Origin: Phosphoribacter sp037046615 | Lineage (GTDB): Bacteria > Actinomycetota > Actinomycetes > Actinomycetales > Dermatophilaceae | Length of the DNA stretch: 64,000 bases | Assembly: GCA_037046615.1 (NCBI GenBank) | Contig: JBAOHD010000008.1 | Location: 434,001-498,000 of the forward strand | Direction of reading: 5' to 3' | Shown here: positions 12,188 through 19,633 of the stretch, in pieces | Layout of the letters: each line of letters starts with the position of its first letter | Position numbering within the stretch: the first letter of the stretch is position 1 | Translations under genes and position numbers: made by a program | Notes under the pieces: model-generated | The model's input: only the letters and a program-made list of their open reading frames with translations | Database searches by the model: none | What the model was told of the DNA's origin: nothing

Positions 12188-12895
12188 TTAGCCCGCCCCG
12201 CCGCCGACGACCGCATCGCCGTCGGAGGGGGTATGCCGCGGCACGAGGCTCCCGAGGGTCCCGTCGGTGTCGTTCACCCGCAGGACGAAGGGACGAGCGG
12301 CGGTGTAGCGCACGGCCGAGAGGGAGGCCGGGTCGACGACGAAACGCTGGAACGAGTCCAGATGGGCTCCCGCGGCGTCGGCGAGGATCGCCTTGATGAC
12401 GTCGGCGTGGGAGCAGGCGACCCAGACACTGCCGGGTCCGTGTTCGGCGGCCATCTCGGCATCGATCTCGCGGATGGCAACGACGGCCCGCGACGCCATC
12501 GACGCGATCGACTCCCCCGGCAGGTCACCGTCGGGGAAGACCGCTGCGCTCGGCTGGTTCTGCACCACGCTCCACAGCGGCTCGGCCGCGAGTTCGGCGA
12601 GCGGGCGGCCTGACCATGCGCCGTAACGGCACTCGGCGAGTCCTGCGTGGGTGGTCACGTCTGGCCCGCCGTCTGGCAGTTCCGCCGCGATCGCTGTGGC
12701 CGTCTCGACGCACCGCGGCAACGGCGACGAGACGAGCCGGCGGACCGGCATACCGGCCTCAAGCAATCGCCGCCCGACAGCGGTGGCAGCGGCCCGCCCA
12801 ACGTCGTCGAGCACGACTCCCGGAGACCAGCCGGCGAGGATCCCGTCGGCGTTTGCGGTGGTCCGACCATGGCGGACAAGCAGCACTGTGGGCAC
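12188..12895 (-). CDS. Histidine phosphatase family protein (MSMEG_4193 type)
   Basis: A 235-residue phosphoglycerate-mutase-like phosphatase. LLVRHGRTTAN contains the catalytic RHG (His9); the acid catalyst is in LAECRYGAWSGRPL, and the second histidine is in VWVACSHADVIK. Members hydrolyse small phosphate esters, with the substrate not predictable here. GTG at 12895 starts directly at the conserved strand. It is the first gene of the phosphatase-DUF3090-SCO1664 set and is divergent from corA with 28 bases between starts, so the two promoters must overlap. Confidence 0.9.
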   Translation of the reverse strand: MPTVLLVRHGRTTANADGILAGWSPGVVLDDVGRAAATAVGRRLLEAGMPVRRLVSSPLPRCVETATAIAAELPDGGPDVTTHAGLAECRYGAWSGRPLAELAAEPLWSVVQNQPSAAVFPDGDLPGESIASMASRAVVAIREIDAEMAAEHGPGSVWVACSHADVIKAILADAAGAHLDSFQRFVVDPASLSAVRYTAARPFVLRVNDTDGTLGSLVPRHTPSDGDAVVGGGAG

Positions 12896-12923
12896 CCGCC
12901 TACGCTACCGGCGAGGCTCCCAC

Positions 12924-13955
12924 ATGCCCCTCTGGATCCATGGTCTGATGCTCGCTGTGATCGTTGACCAAGCCATGTATGTCGATGGGGTCCGGCTGTC
13001 GCCGGGTGACCTCAGTGACGAGTTGGCGTCGCTGCGCGCGAGCGCCTCCGGCTTCATTTGGATCGGGCTGAAAGACCCGACCGATGAGGAGTTCGAGCTC
13101 GTCAACCGCGAACTAGGGCTGCACCCGTTGGCCGTCGAAGACGCGATCACCGGCAATCAACGCGCGAAGATCGACTCCTACGAGGGCAGCCTCCTCGCCG
13201 TGCTCAAGACCCTGCGCTATGTCGAGCGCACCTCCGACATCGAGACCGGCGAGGTCATGGTCTTCGTCGGCGACCGGTTCGTCGTCACGGTCCGTCGAGG
13301 CGAGGCCAACCCGCTCGACCACGTGCGCCGCCGGCTCGAAGCCGACCCGGCCCAGCTGCGTTTCGGTCCCCTCGCGGTGCTTCACGCGGTCATGGACAGC
13401 GTCGTCGACAACTACGAGCGCATCGACCGCTTCATTGCCGAGGACCTCACCCAGATCGAGCAGCAGGTTTTCGGCGACAACGACGCCGACGCGACGTCGA
13501 TCTACCGCCTCAAACGAGAGGTGCTCGAGTTCCGGCGAGCCGCACTCCCCCTCGCCGAGGCGATGCGGCGCTTTCCGTTCCTCAACTATGTCGGCAAGGG
13601 CGAAAAGAAGATCCTGCCGTTCTTCCGCGACGTCGAGGACCACCTCGCGCGGACCAACGACCATGTCGAGTCCTACGACCGGCTGTTGTCTGAGATCCTC
13701 AACGCCCACCTCACCCAGGTGACGGTGCAGCAGAACGAGGACATGCGCCGGATCTCGGCGTGGGTCGCGATGGCGGCGGTGCCGACGATGATCGCCGGCA
13801 TCTACGGCATGAACTTCCGCTACATGCCTGAGCTTGAGGCCACGTTCACGATCGGTGACTTCGAGGTCTACTACGGATATTTCCTCATCATGGCGATCAT
13901 GATCTCGGCGAGCCTGGGGCTCTACATCTACTTCCGCAGGCACAAGTGGATCTAG
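12924..13955 (+). CDS. corA: CorA-family magnesium/cobalt transporter
   Basis: A 343-residue CorA-type divalent cation channel. The N-terminal cytoplasmic domain (IWIGLKDPTDEEFELVNREL, LHPLAVEDAI) is followed by the long stalk helix and two C-terminal membrane helices. The selectivity motif is YGMNF, with FRYMPE after it, and the protein ends in the basic FRRHKWI. ATG at 12924 has GAGG upstream; GTG at 12957 (VIVDQAMYVDG) is an alternative that fits many CorA N-termini. It ends 8 bases from the convergent uppP. Transport of Mg2+ or Co2+ is inferred from the family. Confidence 0.92.
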   Translation: MPLWIHGLMLAVIVDQAMYVDGVRLSPGDLSDELASLRASASGFIWIGLKDPTDEEFELVNRELGLHPLAVEDAITGNQRAKIDSYEGSLLAVLKTLRYVERTSDIETGEVMVFVGDRFVVTVRRGEANPLDHVRRRLEADPAQLRFGPLAVLHAVMDSVVDNYERIDRFIAEDLTQIEQQVFGDNDADATSIYRLKREVLEFRRAALPLAEAMRRFPFLNYVGKGEKKILPFFRDVEDHLARTNDHVESYDRLLSEILNAHLTQVTVQQNEDMRRISAWVAMAAVPTMIAGIYGMNFRYMPELEATFTIGDFEVYYGYFLIMAIMISASLGLYIYFRRHKWI

Positions 13956-13962
13956 TGCCGCT

Positions 13963-14817
13963 CTAGGTGGCGCTGAGGGCACCGGTCAGGAGCGCTCCAG
14001 CGATGGCGAGACCGAAGACGACCCGGTAGATGACGAAAGACTGCAGGGAGTTGGTTGCGACGAACTTCAGCAACCAGGCGATCGAGGCGTAGGCCACGGC
14101 GAACGCGACCACCATCCCCACCGCCATTTGTCCGACGCCGAGGGTGGACATGTCGGTCGTGACGGTCTCGTAGAGGCCTGCTGCCGTGAGCGCTGGGATT
14201 GCCAGGAAGAAGGACAGCCGTGTCGCGGTGACTCGGTCGATCCCGCGGAAGAGCCCGGCCGAAATCGTTGCGCCGGAGCGGCTCACGCCCGGGATGAGTG
14301 AAAAGCACTGGACGAGGCCGATGCTCAGGCCGTCCTTCCACGTCACCGTGGATTCGCCGCGTTCGGCGCCCTCGCGGACGAGCTTGGCGTGGCGCGTCTC
14401 GGCGAGCACCATGACGACGCTCCAGAGGATGAGGGCCGCAGCGACGACCCACAGGCTGCGCAGCGGACCCGCAATGACCTTGCGGAGAGCGAACCCCACG
14501 AGCGCGACGGGGATCGACCCGATGATGACGGCCCACGCCAGCTGGTAGTCAGGGTGCGCGCGAGCGTCCTCCGACCTCAGCCCCCGCACCCACGCACCGG
14601 CGAAGCGGACGATGTCCCGCCAGAAGTAGATGAGGGTCGCCGCGATCGCCCCGAGCTGGATCAAGGCGGTGTATGCCGTGATGGCCGGATCGTCCACCGT
14701 GAGCCCGAGCATCTTCTCGGCGACCGTGAGGTGGCCGGTCGAAGAGACGGGGAGGTATTCGGTGAGTCCCTCGACGATGCCGAGGATGATGGCGGCGGGG
14801 TAGGTCAGGTCAGACAC
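13963..14817 (-). CDS. uppP: Undecaprenyl-diphosphatase (UppP/BacA)
   Basis: A 284-residue integral membrane phosphatase that recycles undecaprenyl pyrophosphate to the monophosphate carrier for cell-wall synthesis. Both catalytic motifs are clear: EGLTEYLPVSSTGH at 16-29 and PGVSRSGATI in the second half, surrounded by about eight hydrophobic helices. GTG at 14817 is 7 bases from the LLM oxidoreductase stop, suggesting co-transcription. High-level expression of this family gives bacitracin resistance in other bacteria. Confidence 0.95.
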   Translation of the reverse strand: MSDLTYPAAIILGIVEGLTEYLPVSSTGHLTVAEKMLGLTVDDPAITAYTALIQLGAIAATLIYFWRDIVRFAGAWVRGLRSEDARAHPDYQLAWAVIIGSIPVALVGFALRKVIAGPLRSLWVVAAALILWSVVMVLAETRHAKLVREGAERGESTVTWKDGLSIGLVQCFSLIPGVSRSGATISAGLFRGIDRVTATRLSFFLAIPALTAAGLYETVTTDMSTLGVGQMAVGMVVAFAVAYASIAWLLKFVATNSLQSFVIYRVVFGLAIAGALLTGALSAT

Positions 14818-14823
14818 AAACGG

Positions 14824-15897
14824 TCACCCTAGCCCTGTCTCGGCGAGGACCTCCGCCATGACGCGGAGGGTGGCACGTCGTCGCTCGAGGCTGGGGGCGG
14901 TCGCGGCGACCGACAGCGTCGTGACGCCGGCGGCGGCATACGCGGGAAGGCGGTCGCGGATCTGGTCGCGCGAACCGATGAGAGCGGTCGCGTCGAGGAA
15001 GGCCCGTGGCACGGCCGCAGCGGCGTCGCGCGCCCGGCCGTCGAGGTAGAGGTCTTGGATCAGGGCAGCTTCCTTCTCGAAGCCCATCCGGCAAGCGAGT
15101 TGGTTGTAGAAGTTCTTCTCCCGTGAGCCCATCCCCCCGATGTAGAGCGCGGCGTAGGCGCTCACCGCGGCATACCCGTAGTCGCGGTCAGACTCGGTCT
15201 CGCACAGGACGACCGGCACGGTCGGCACGATGTCAAAGCCCGCGAGTGGATCGGTCGGCGTGCCTCGTCCACCGCGGACGGCCCCCGCGCGCAGGGATGC
15301 CAGGAGCTCGCCGGAGTGCTCGGGGCTGAAGAAGATCGCGAGCCAGCCGTCGGCGATCTCGCCGGTGAGCTCGAGATTCTTCGGGCCGACTGCGGCGAGG
15401 TAGACGGGGATGGCATCCCCGCGTGCGGGACGAACCGTGAGTTTGAGGGCCTTGCCCGGGCCGTCGGGAAGGGGCAGCGTGAAGTGGCGGCCGGCATACG
15501 CGACGGTCTCTCGCCGCAGAGCCATCCGGACGATGTCGACGTATTCACGCGTCCGGGCCAGGGGTCGGTCGAAGCGCACCCCGTGCCACCCCTCGCTCAC
15601 TTGGGGGCCGCTCACGCCCAAGCCGAGGTGGAAACGGCCGCCGGAGAGCGAGTCGAGGGTCGCTGCCGTCATCGCGGTCATGGCGGGGGTGCGCGCGGGG
15701 ATCTGCAGCACGGCCGACCCGAGCCCGATCTGCGTTGTTTGTGCCCCGACCCAGGAGAGGATCGTCGGTGCGTCGGAGCCATAGGCCTCCGCGACCCACG
15801 CCACGGCGTAGCCGAGGCGGTCAGCCTCCTGCGCGAGGACGAGATTGTCCGGACCGTTGCCGGCGCCCCAGTAGCCGAGGTTGATTGCCAGTCGCAT
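14824..15897 (-). CDS. LLM class F420-dependent oxidoreductase
   Basis: A 357-residue luciferase-like (TIM-barrel) oxidoreductase of the F420-type subfamily, not the FMN monooxygenases. RLAINLGYWG at strand 1, VAEAYGSDAPTILSWVGAQT, SGGRFHLGLGVSGPQVSEGW and IPVYLAAVGPKNLELTGEIA match F420-binding loops and cis-peptide regions. The substrate is unknown. It probably heads a two-gene unit with uppP and is divergent from the aldo-keto reductase with 46 bases between the ATGs. It implies that the organism makes coenzyme F420, though no biosynthesis gene is in the window. Confidence 0.9.
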   Translation of the reverse strand: MRLAINLGYWGAGNGPDNLVLAQEADRLGYAVAWVAEAYGSDAPTILSWVGAQTTQIGLGSAVLQIPARTPAMTAMTAATLDSLSGGRFHLGLGVSGPQVSEGWHGVRFDRPLARTREYVDIVRMALRRETVAYAGRHFTLPLPDGPGKALKLTVRPARGDAIPVYLAAVGPKNLELTGEIADGWLAIFFSPEHSGELLASLRAGAVRGGRGTPTDPLAGFDIVPTVPVVLCETESDRDYGYAAVSAYAALYIGGMGSREKNFYNQLACRMGFEKEAALIQDLYLDGRARDAAAAVPRAFLDATALIGSRDQIRDRLPAYAAAGVTTLSVAATAPSLERRRATLRVMAEVLAETGLG

Positions 15898-15943
15898 AGG
15901 TGCAGGTTAGGGCCGCGCAGCGGCGCGGACTACGGTACGAGGC

Positions 15944-16869
15944 ATGCGACACACGCGGCTGGGACGGAGCGGACTGCAGGTGTCGTCCCTCGGGCTCGGG
16001 ACCCGCTTGTGGGGGTCTGGTGTCGATGAGGAAGTGGCGCGCGATCTCGTGACCGCGTTCGTCGAAGCGGGCGGCACGTTGCTCGACTCGTCGCCGTCCT
16101 ACGGCCACGGGGCTGCCGAGTCATGGCTCGGGTCTTTCGTCGGGTCGGTGGCGGCGCGGGCCGACCTCACGCTCATGACGCGGGTGGGTGTCGTCCGCCG
16201 CGGTGAGCACACCGTCGTCGACGGCTCTCGGGCGGCGGTGCTGTCGGGTCTCGAGGAGTCGCTGCGTCGCCTCCGCACCGACTATGTCGACCTTCTTCTC
16301 ACGCAAGCCTGGGACCCGCATGTGCCCATCGAGGAGACCTTGGAGGCGCTGGAGTATGCCGTCCGCTCGGGCAAGGCGCGATATGTCGGTGTTGGCAATC
16401 ACGCCGGGTGGCAACTCGCGCGCGCCGCGACTATCCAGGAGGGCCGTCGGATGCCGCTCGTCGCAGCCTCGACGGAATACTCCCTCGTGGATCGGCTTGC
16501 GGAGTTGGAGTTGCTGCCCGCTGCACAATCGCTCGGTGTCGGGGTCATCGCATGGGGCCGCTTGGCCGTGGGGTGCTCACCGGGAAGTACCGCAGCGCAT
16601 CACCGATGGCGACATCCGGTCGCGCAGGTCTTCCGGCCCGCTATCTCGATTCGCACGCGTTCGGAGTCGCCGACGCGGTGGTCACCGCGGCACGGGGAAT
16701 GCAGGTCAGCCCGGCCGAGGTGGCGCTGGCATGGACGCGAGACGCTCCCGGCGTCGCGGCCGTCGTCGTGGGCGCGCGGTCCGTCGCGCATGTGCGCGCG
16801 GCGATCGCCAGCCAGAGCCTTGTGTTGCCCGCCGAGATCAGAGCGGCGCTGACGGACGTCTCAGACTGA
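15944..16869 (+). CDS. Aldo/keto reductase, one frameshift near 16558
   Basis: An NAD(P)H-dependent aldo/keto reductase with LGRSGLQVSSLGLGTRLWG at the N-terminus, catalytic Asp/Tyr in LLDSSPSYGHGAAE (Tyr acid), and VGVGNHAGWQLAR. Near 16558 GVIAWG runs into the wrong frame and the expected PLGRGVLTGKYR continues one frame back, consistent with loss of one base in a GGGGCC run. The C-terminal cofactor-binding part (VSPAEVALAWTRDAPGVAAV, VVVGARSVAHVRAAI) is intact to the stop at 16869. Read as one gene it is about 308 residues, normal for the family. A sequencing error is the simplest cause. Confidence 0.85.
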
Positions 16870-16870
16870 G

Positions 16871-17266
16871 TTAGTCCTCGTCCTCGTCATCGTCTTCTTC
16901 GTCTTCTTCCTCGTCAACGTCGTCGTCTTCTTCTTCGTCATCGACGTCGTCATCGTCATCATCTGAGTCGTCGTCGCTGTCTTCATAGACGACGTCCTCG
17001 TCGTCGAGCCCGGAGTAGACCCCGTCGTCATCGACATCGTCGGTGCCGTCGTCGTCGAGATCTCCGTAGACCGCGAGCGGGGTGGCGACCTCGGTGGCGA
17101 GGAACAGGGCCTCGTCGTAGTCGTCGAACGCCTCGGCGAGCGCCTCCGCGGCCGAGATCACCGCAGCGTCGTCGGGATCGCGGCGGTCGGCGGCGACCTC
17201 GAGGTGTCGCTCGAGAGCGGAGACGAGCTGAGCGAGGGCGGCGCGCGGGTCGGCGATCATGGGCAT
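16871..17266 (-). CDS. Conserved actinobacterial protein with a very acidic C-terminal tail
   Basis: A 131-residue protein. Residues 1-65 form a probable helical domain (PRAALAQLVSALERHLEVAA, AEALAEAFDDYDEALFLATE) found in small actinobacterial proteins sometimes labelled primosomal without proof. From about residue 68 to the end the sequence is almost only Asp and Glu (for example DDDSDDDDDDVDDEEEDDDV), so the predicted pI is extremely low. Such tails can mimic DNA or bind basic partners, but no function is established. It is convergent with the aldo-keto reductase (1 base between stops), and an M20 peptidase gene lies upstream on the same strand. Confidence 0.8.
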   Translation of the reverse strand: MPMIADPRAALAQLVSALERHLEVAADRRDPDDAAVISAAEALAEAFDDYDEALFLATEVATPLAVYGDLDDDGTDDVDDDGVYSGLDDEDVVYEDSDDDSDDDDDDVDDEEEDDDVDEEEDEEDDDEDED

Positions 17267-17304
17267 GACGGTAGCCGGTCTAGGTCACGAAATGGGTTGC
17301 GGGG

Positions 17305-18660
17305 TTACACCCGACCGAGGAAGTCGCGCAGGACGCGGGCTCCAAAGCGCAGCGACTCGATCGGCACGCGCTCGTCGATGCCGTGGAACATCGGGGCGAA
17401 GTCCAGATCGGCCGGCAAACGCAGGGGGGCGAAGCCGTATCCGGCAATTCCCAAGCGGTGCAACGATTTGTTGTCGGTGCCGCCGGAGAGGCAATAGGGC
17501 AGGACGGTCGCCGACGGGTCTTCGGCGAGCAGCGACTGTTTCATGGCCTCGACGATCGAGCCTGAGAAGGAGGCGTCGAGGGAGATGTCCCGGTGCGCGA
17601 CTTCGACCTCGACGTGGTCGCCGGCCAGGGCGCGGATCGTGTCCAGCAGAGCGTCCTCGTGTCCGGGGAGGAACCGGCAATCGAGTGCGGCCGTGGCTGT
17701 TTGCGGGATGACGTTGTGCTTGTAGCCCGCTGAGAGCATCGTGACGTTGGCGGTGTCCTGCAGCGTGCCTCGGACAAAACCGGCAGCGCCACCGAGGTGA
17801 GCCAAGAGGTCGTCAGGGGCGATCTCCGGTGAGTCCGCGGCATACCCGACTCCCGTGACCTCGGAGAGGCCGTCGAGGAGCGAGCGGACCGAGGCGATGT
17901 ATTCCTTGGGCCACACGTGGGCGTCGATGCGCGCGAGAGCCTGCGCGAGGCGGACGATGGCGTTGGCGTCGGTGGGCACCGATCCGTGCCCGGCGCGGCC
18001 GTGGGCGTGCAGCCGCAACCAGAGGATGCCCTTTTCGGCGGTCTGGAGTAGGTAGGCGCGGACAGGTGCGCCGGTATGCCGCGAGGGCACCGTCACGCTG
18101 TAACCGCCGACTTCACTGATCGCCTCGGTGGCTCCCTCGAACCACTCGGGGTGATTGTCGACGACCCACCGTGAACCCCACACTCCCCCGGCCTCCTCGT
18201 CGGCGAAGAAGGCGAAGGTCGTGGTGCGGGCGGGCTTTTGGCCAGTGCGAGCGAAGTCACGGATGCAGGCGAGCATCATCGCGTCCATGTCCTTCATGTC
18301 GACCGCACCACGGCCCCAGATGCAGCCGTCGCGCTCCTCGGCCGCGAAAGGCTCGACCTGCCAGTCCGGTGCGTGGGCCGGCACAACGTCGGTGTGCCCG
18401 TGGACGACGAGTCCTGGGCGGCTCGGGTCGACTCCCTCGATCCGCACCATCAGCGAGGCCCGGCCGGGCTGACTTTCGACGAGCACCGGATCGAGACCAA
18501 CCTCCTGCAACCGCCCAACGAGATAGTCGGCGGCCTCCCGCTCCCCCGGGTCGGCATGGTCGCCGTAGTTGACCGAAGGGATGCGGATGAGGTCCGCGCA
18601 GAGTTCGGCGACCTCGTCCTCGGGCCGGACTCGCGGGCTGGAATCTGCCGTCATGAGCAT
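17305..18660 (-). CDS. M20/M25/M40 family metallopeptidase (dipeptidase-like)
   Basis: A 451-residue di-zinc peptidase of the M20 family. The metal ligands are in VVHGHTDVVPA (His with catalytic Asp two residues on), WGRGAVDMKD (bridging Asp) and FFADEEAGG (catalytic Glu and Glu ligand); a lid/dimerisation domain sits between. A C-terminal His is in LSGGTDNKSLHRLG. It resembles the actinobacterial DapE/ArgE-like dipeptidases; the substrate is not predictable. The ATG at 18660 is preferred over a TTG three bases upstream; another ATG lies at 18654. The leader lacks an obvious Shine-Dalgarno. Confidence 0.88.
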   Translation of the reverse strand: MLMTADSSPRVRPEDEVAELCADLIRIPSVNYGDHADPGEREAADYLVGRLQEVGLDPVLVESQPGRASLMVRIEGVDPSRPGLVVHGHTDVVPAHAPDWQVEPFAAEERDGCIWGRGAVDMKDMDAMMLACIRDFARTGQKPARTTTFAFFADEEAGGVWGSRWVVDNHPEWFEGATEAISEVGGYSVTVPSRHTGAPVRAYLLQTAEKGILWLRLHAHGRAGHGSVPTDANAIVRLAQALARIDAHVWPKEYIASVRSLLDGLSEVTGVGYAADSPEIAPDDLLAHLGGAAGFVRGTLQDTANVTMLSAGYKHNVIPQTATAALDCRFLPGHEDALLDTIRALAGDHVEVEVAHRDISLDASFSGSIVEAMKQSLLAEDPSATVLPYCLSGGTDNKSLHRLGIAGYGFAPLRLPADLDFAPMFHGIDERVPIESLRFGARVLRDFLGRV

Positions 18661-18801
18661 CAACCTAACCCGGGTCGCGTTGTCGAGCCCATGGCTCGCG
18701 CACGAGCATCCACACCGGGATGCCGGTTCGTCGCCTCGGCGCCGAGCGTGCTATCGTTCCGGCTCGCGAGGGCACGCGAAAGCGGCCCGAGCAGACACCT
18801 C

Positions 18802-18884
18802 GTCCGGGTGGCGGAATGGCAGACGCGCTAGCTTGAGGTGCTAGTGCCCTAACGGGCATGGGGGTTCAAGTCCCCCTCCGGACA
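18802..18884 (+). tRNA. tRNA-Leu (anticodon GAG)
   Basis: The acceptor arm GTCCGGG pairs with TCCGGAC (one G-T wobble), followed by discriminator A; CCA is not encoded. The anticodon loop TTGAGGT is closed by CTAGC/GCTAG and gives anticodon GAG, reading CUC. The variable arm is long, as expected for leucine, and the T-arm GGGGGTTCAAGTCCCCC is canonical. It lies just upstream of toxin and HTH remnants, the typical position for an integration site. Confidence 0.95.
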
Positions 18885-18893
18885 CCGTGTGAT

Positions 18894-18937
18894 GACGCTC
18901 CTATTGGCTGTCAAGCTGTCAAGCCGGTAGGAGCGTC
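18894..18937. terminator. Hairpin downstream of tRNA-Leu
   Basis: GACGCTCCTA and TAGGAGCGTC form a perfect 10-bp stem, continued after a TT/GG internal loop by GGCT/AGCC. The apical part contains CTGTCAAG twice in tandem. There is no T-run, as is common in high-G+C terminators. It starts 10 bases after the tRNA, so termination of the tRNA transcript is the likeliest role. Confidence 0.6.
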
Positions 18938-18969
18938 GTCGCTTGCGTTGCGAGCCATTCTCGGTAGGT

Positions 18970-19293
18970 CGCGGCGAGGGCGACGTTGTGAAGGCTCGTC
19001 TAGACAAGACGCGACCCGTCGTCGTCCTCACGCGGAGACGGCGCGAGCCGCCATGACCAGAGTGACGGTCGCCCCATCACGTCAACCGTCACAGGCCTCT
19101 CCAGTGAAGTCCCCCTTGGCCCCGCCAATGGACTCGACCACGACAGCGCCATCGCCCTCGACAATGTGGTCACGATTCCCGCCCAATTGCTCGGCAGGAC
19201 AATCGGATTCCTGACTGAAGCCGAGGAACACAGCTCGCTCGGGCGATCGTGCTTGCCTACGACTTGGACATCCCTCTCCTCGCCGACACCTAG
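18970..19293 (+). pseudogene. MazF/PemK-like toxin remnant (frameshifted)
   Basis: Read across three frames the region gives KARLDKTRPVVVLTR, then AAMTRVTVAP, then ITSTVTGLSSEVPLGPANG, LDHDSAIALDNVVTIP and GRTIGFLTEAEEH, ending LARAIVLAYDLDIPLLADT before a TAG at 19291. This order matches the MazF endoribonuclease fold: the RPVVVLTR strand, the VPLG/GLDHDS segment and the final helix. Breaks lie near 19047, 19075 and 19232. The N-terminal RGE-type motif is present as GRGEGDVV. No antitoxin gene is recognisable upstream. Either a decayed toxin or sequence error; given the tRNA context a decayed acquired gene is plausible. Confidence 0.7.
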
Positions 19294-19339
19294 CCCTTGG
19301 GACGCCACACCAATCCGCTAGCGGTGCTCACAGACAGGA

Positions 19340-19529
19340 GCTGGTGCAGGAGCAGAGACGGCGACGACGCCTGCGTCAAGGACGCCCCGCGAACTTTCAA
19401 AGGAACTCGGAGTCAGCGACTGGGCTATCCGGCAGTGGCTCCGGGAATGGGGTTGGCAGACGTGCCGACACCCGTTGGCACCTCACCCCTGAGCGAGCGG
19501 CTGACGTGCGTCAGCGGTTCGGGGCCTGA
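19340..19529 (+). pseudogene. Helix-turn-helix DNA-binding protein remnant (frameshifted)
   Basis: One frame gives RELSKELGVSDWAIRQWLRE followed by WGWQT, a clear helix-turn-helix. The adjacent frame continues with DTRWHLTPERAADVRQRFGA and a stop at 19527. The join near 19465 needs a one-base shift. The LTPE..ADVR.RF ending is common in small accessory DNA-binding proteins of actinobacterial mobile elements. No start codon with a Shine-Dalgarno is visible. Together with the mazF remnant it marks 18.9-19.6 kb as a degraded island beside tRNA-Leu. Confidence 0.55.
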
Positions 19530-19633
19530 AGCCGACGGTCGAGGAGTTCAGGGCAGCTGTCGGCGGAACCACCGAGAGCAGAGGCGTGCAGGGTGGTGCT
19601 GCGGTGGTTGCACCGCAGCGAGCGGCACCTGTC

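Noticed and set aside
12651..12923. N-terminal extension of CorA
   Set aside because: The open frame upstream of 12924 is antisense to the histidine phosphatase gene and shows no CorA-like sequence.
15913..15928. Small stem CCGCGC-AGCG-GCGCGG as a regulatory hairpin between the LLM and AKR genes
   Set aside because: Six GC pairs are expected by chance at this composition, and the position fits no clear role.
18802..19633. attL/attR pair flanking the tRNA island
   Set aside because: I found no second copy of the tRNA 3' end (GGTTCAAGTCCCCC) in the following 800 bases or elsewhere nearby.
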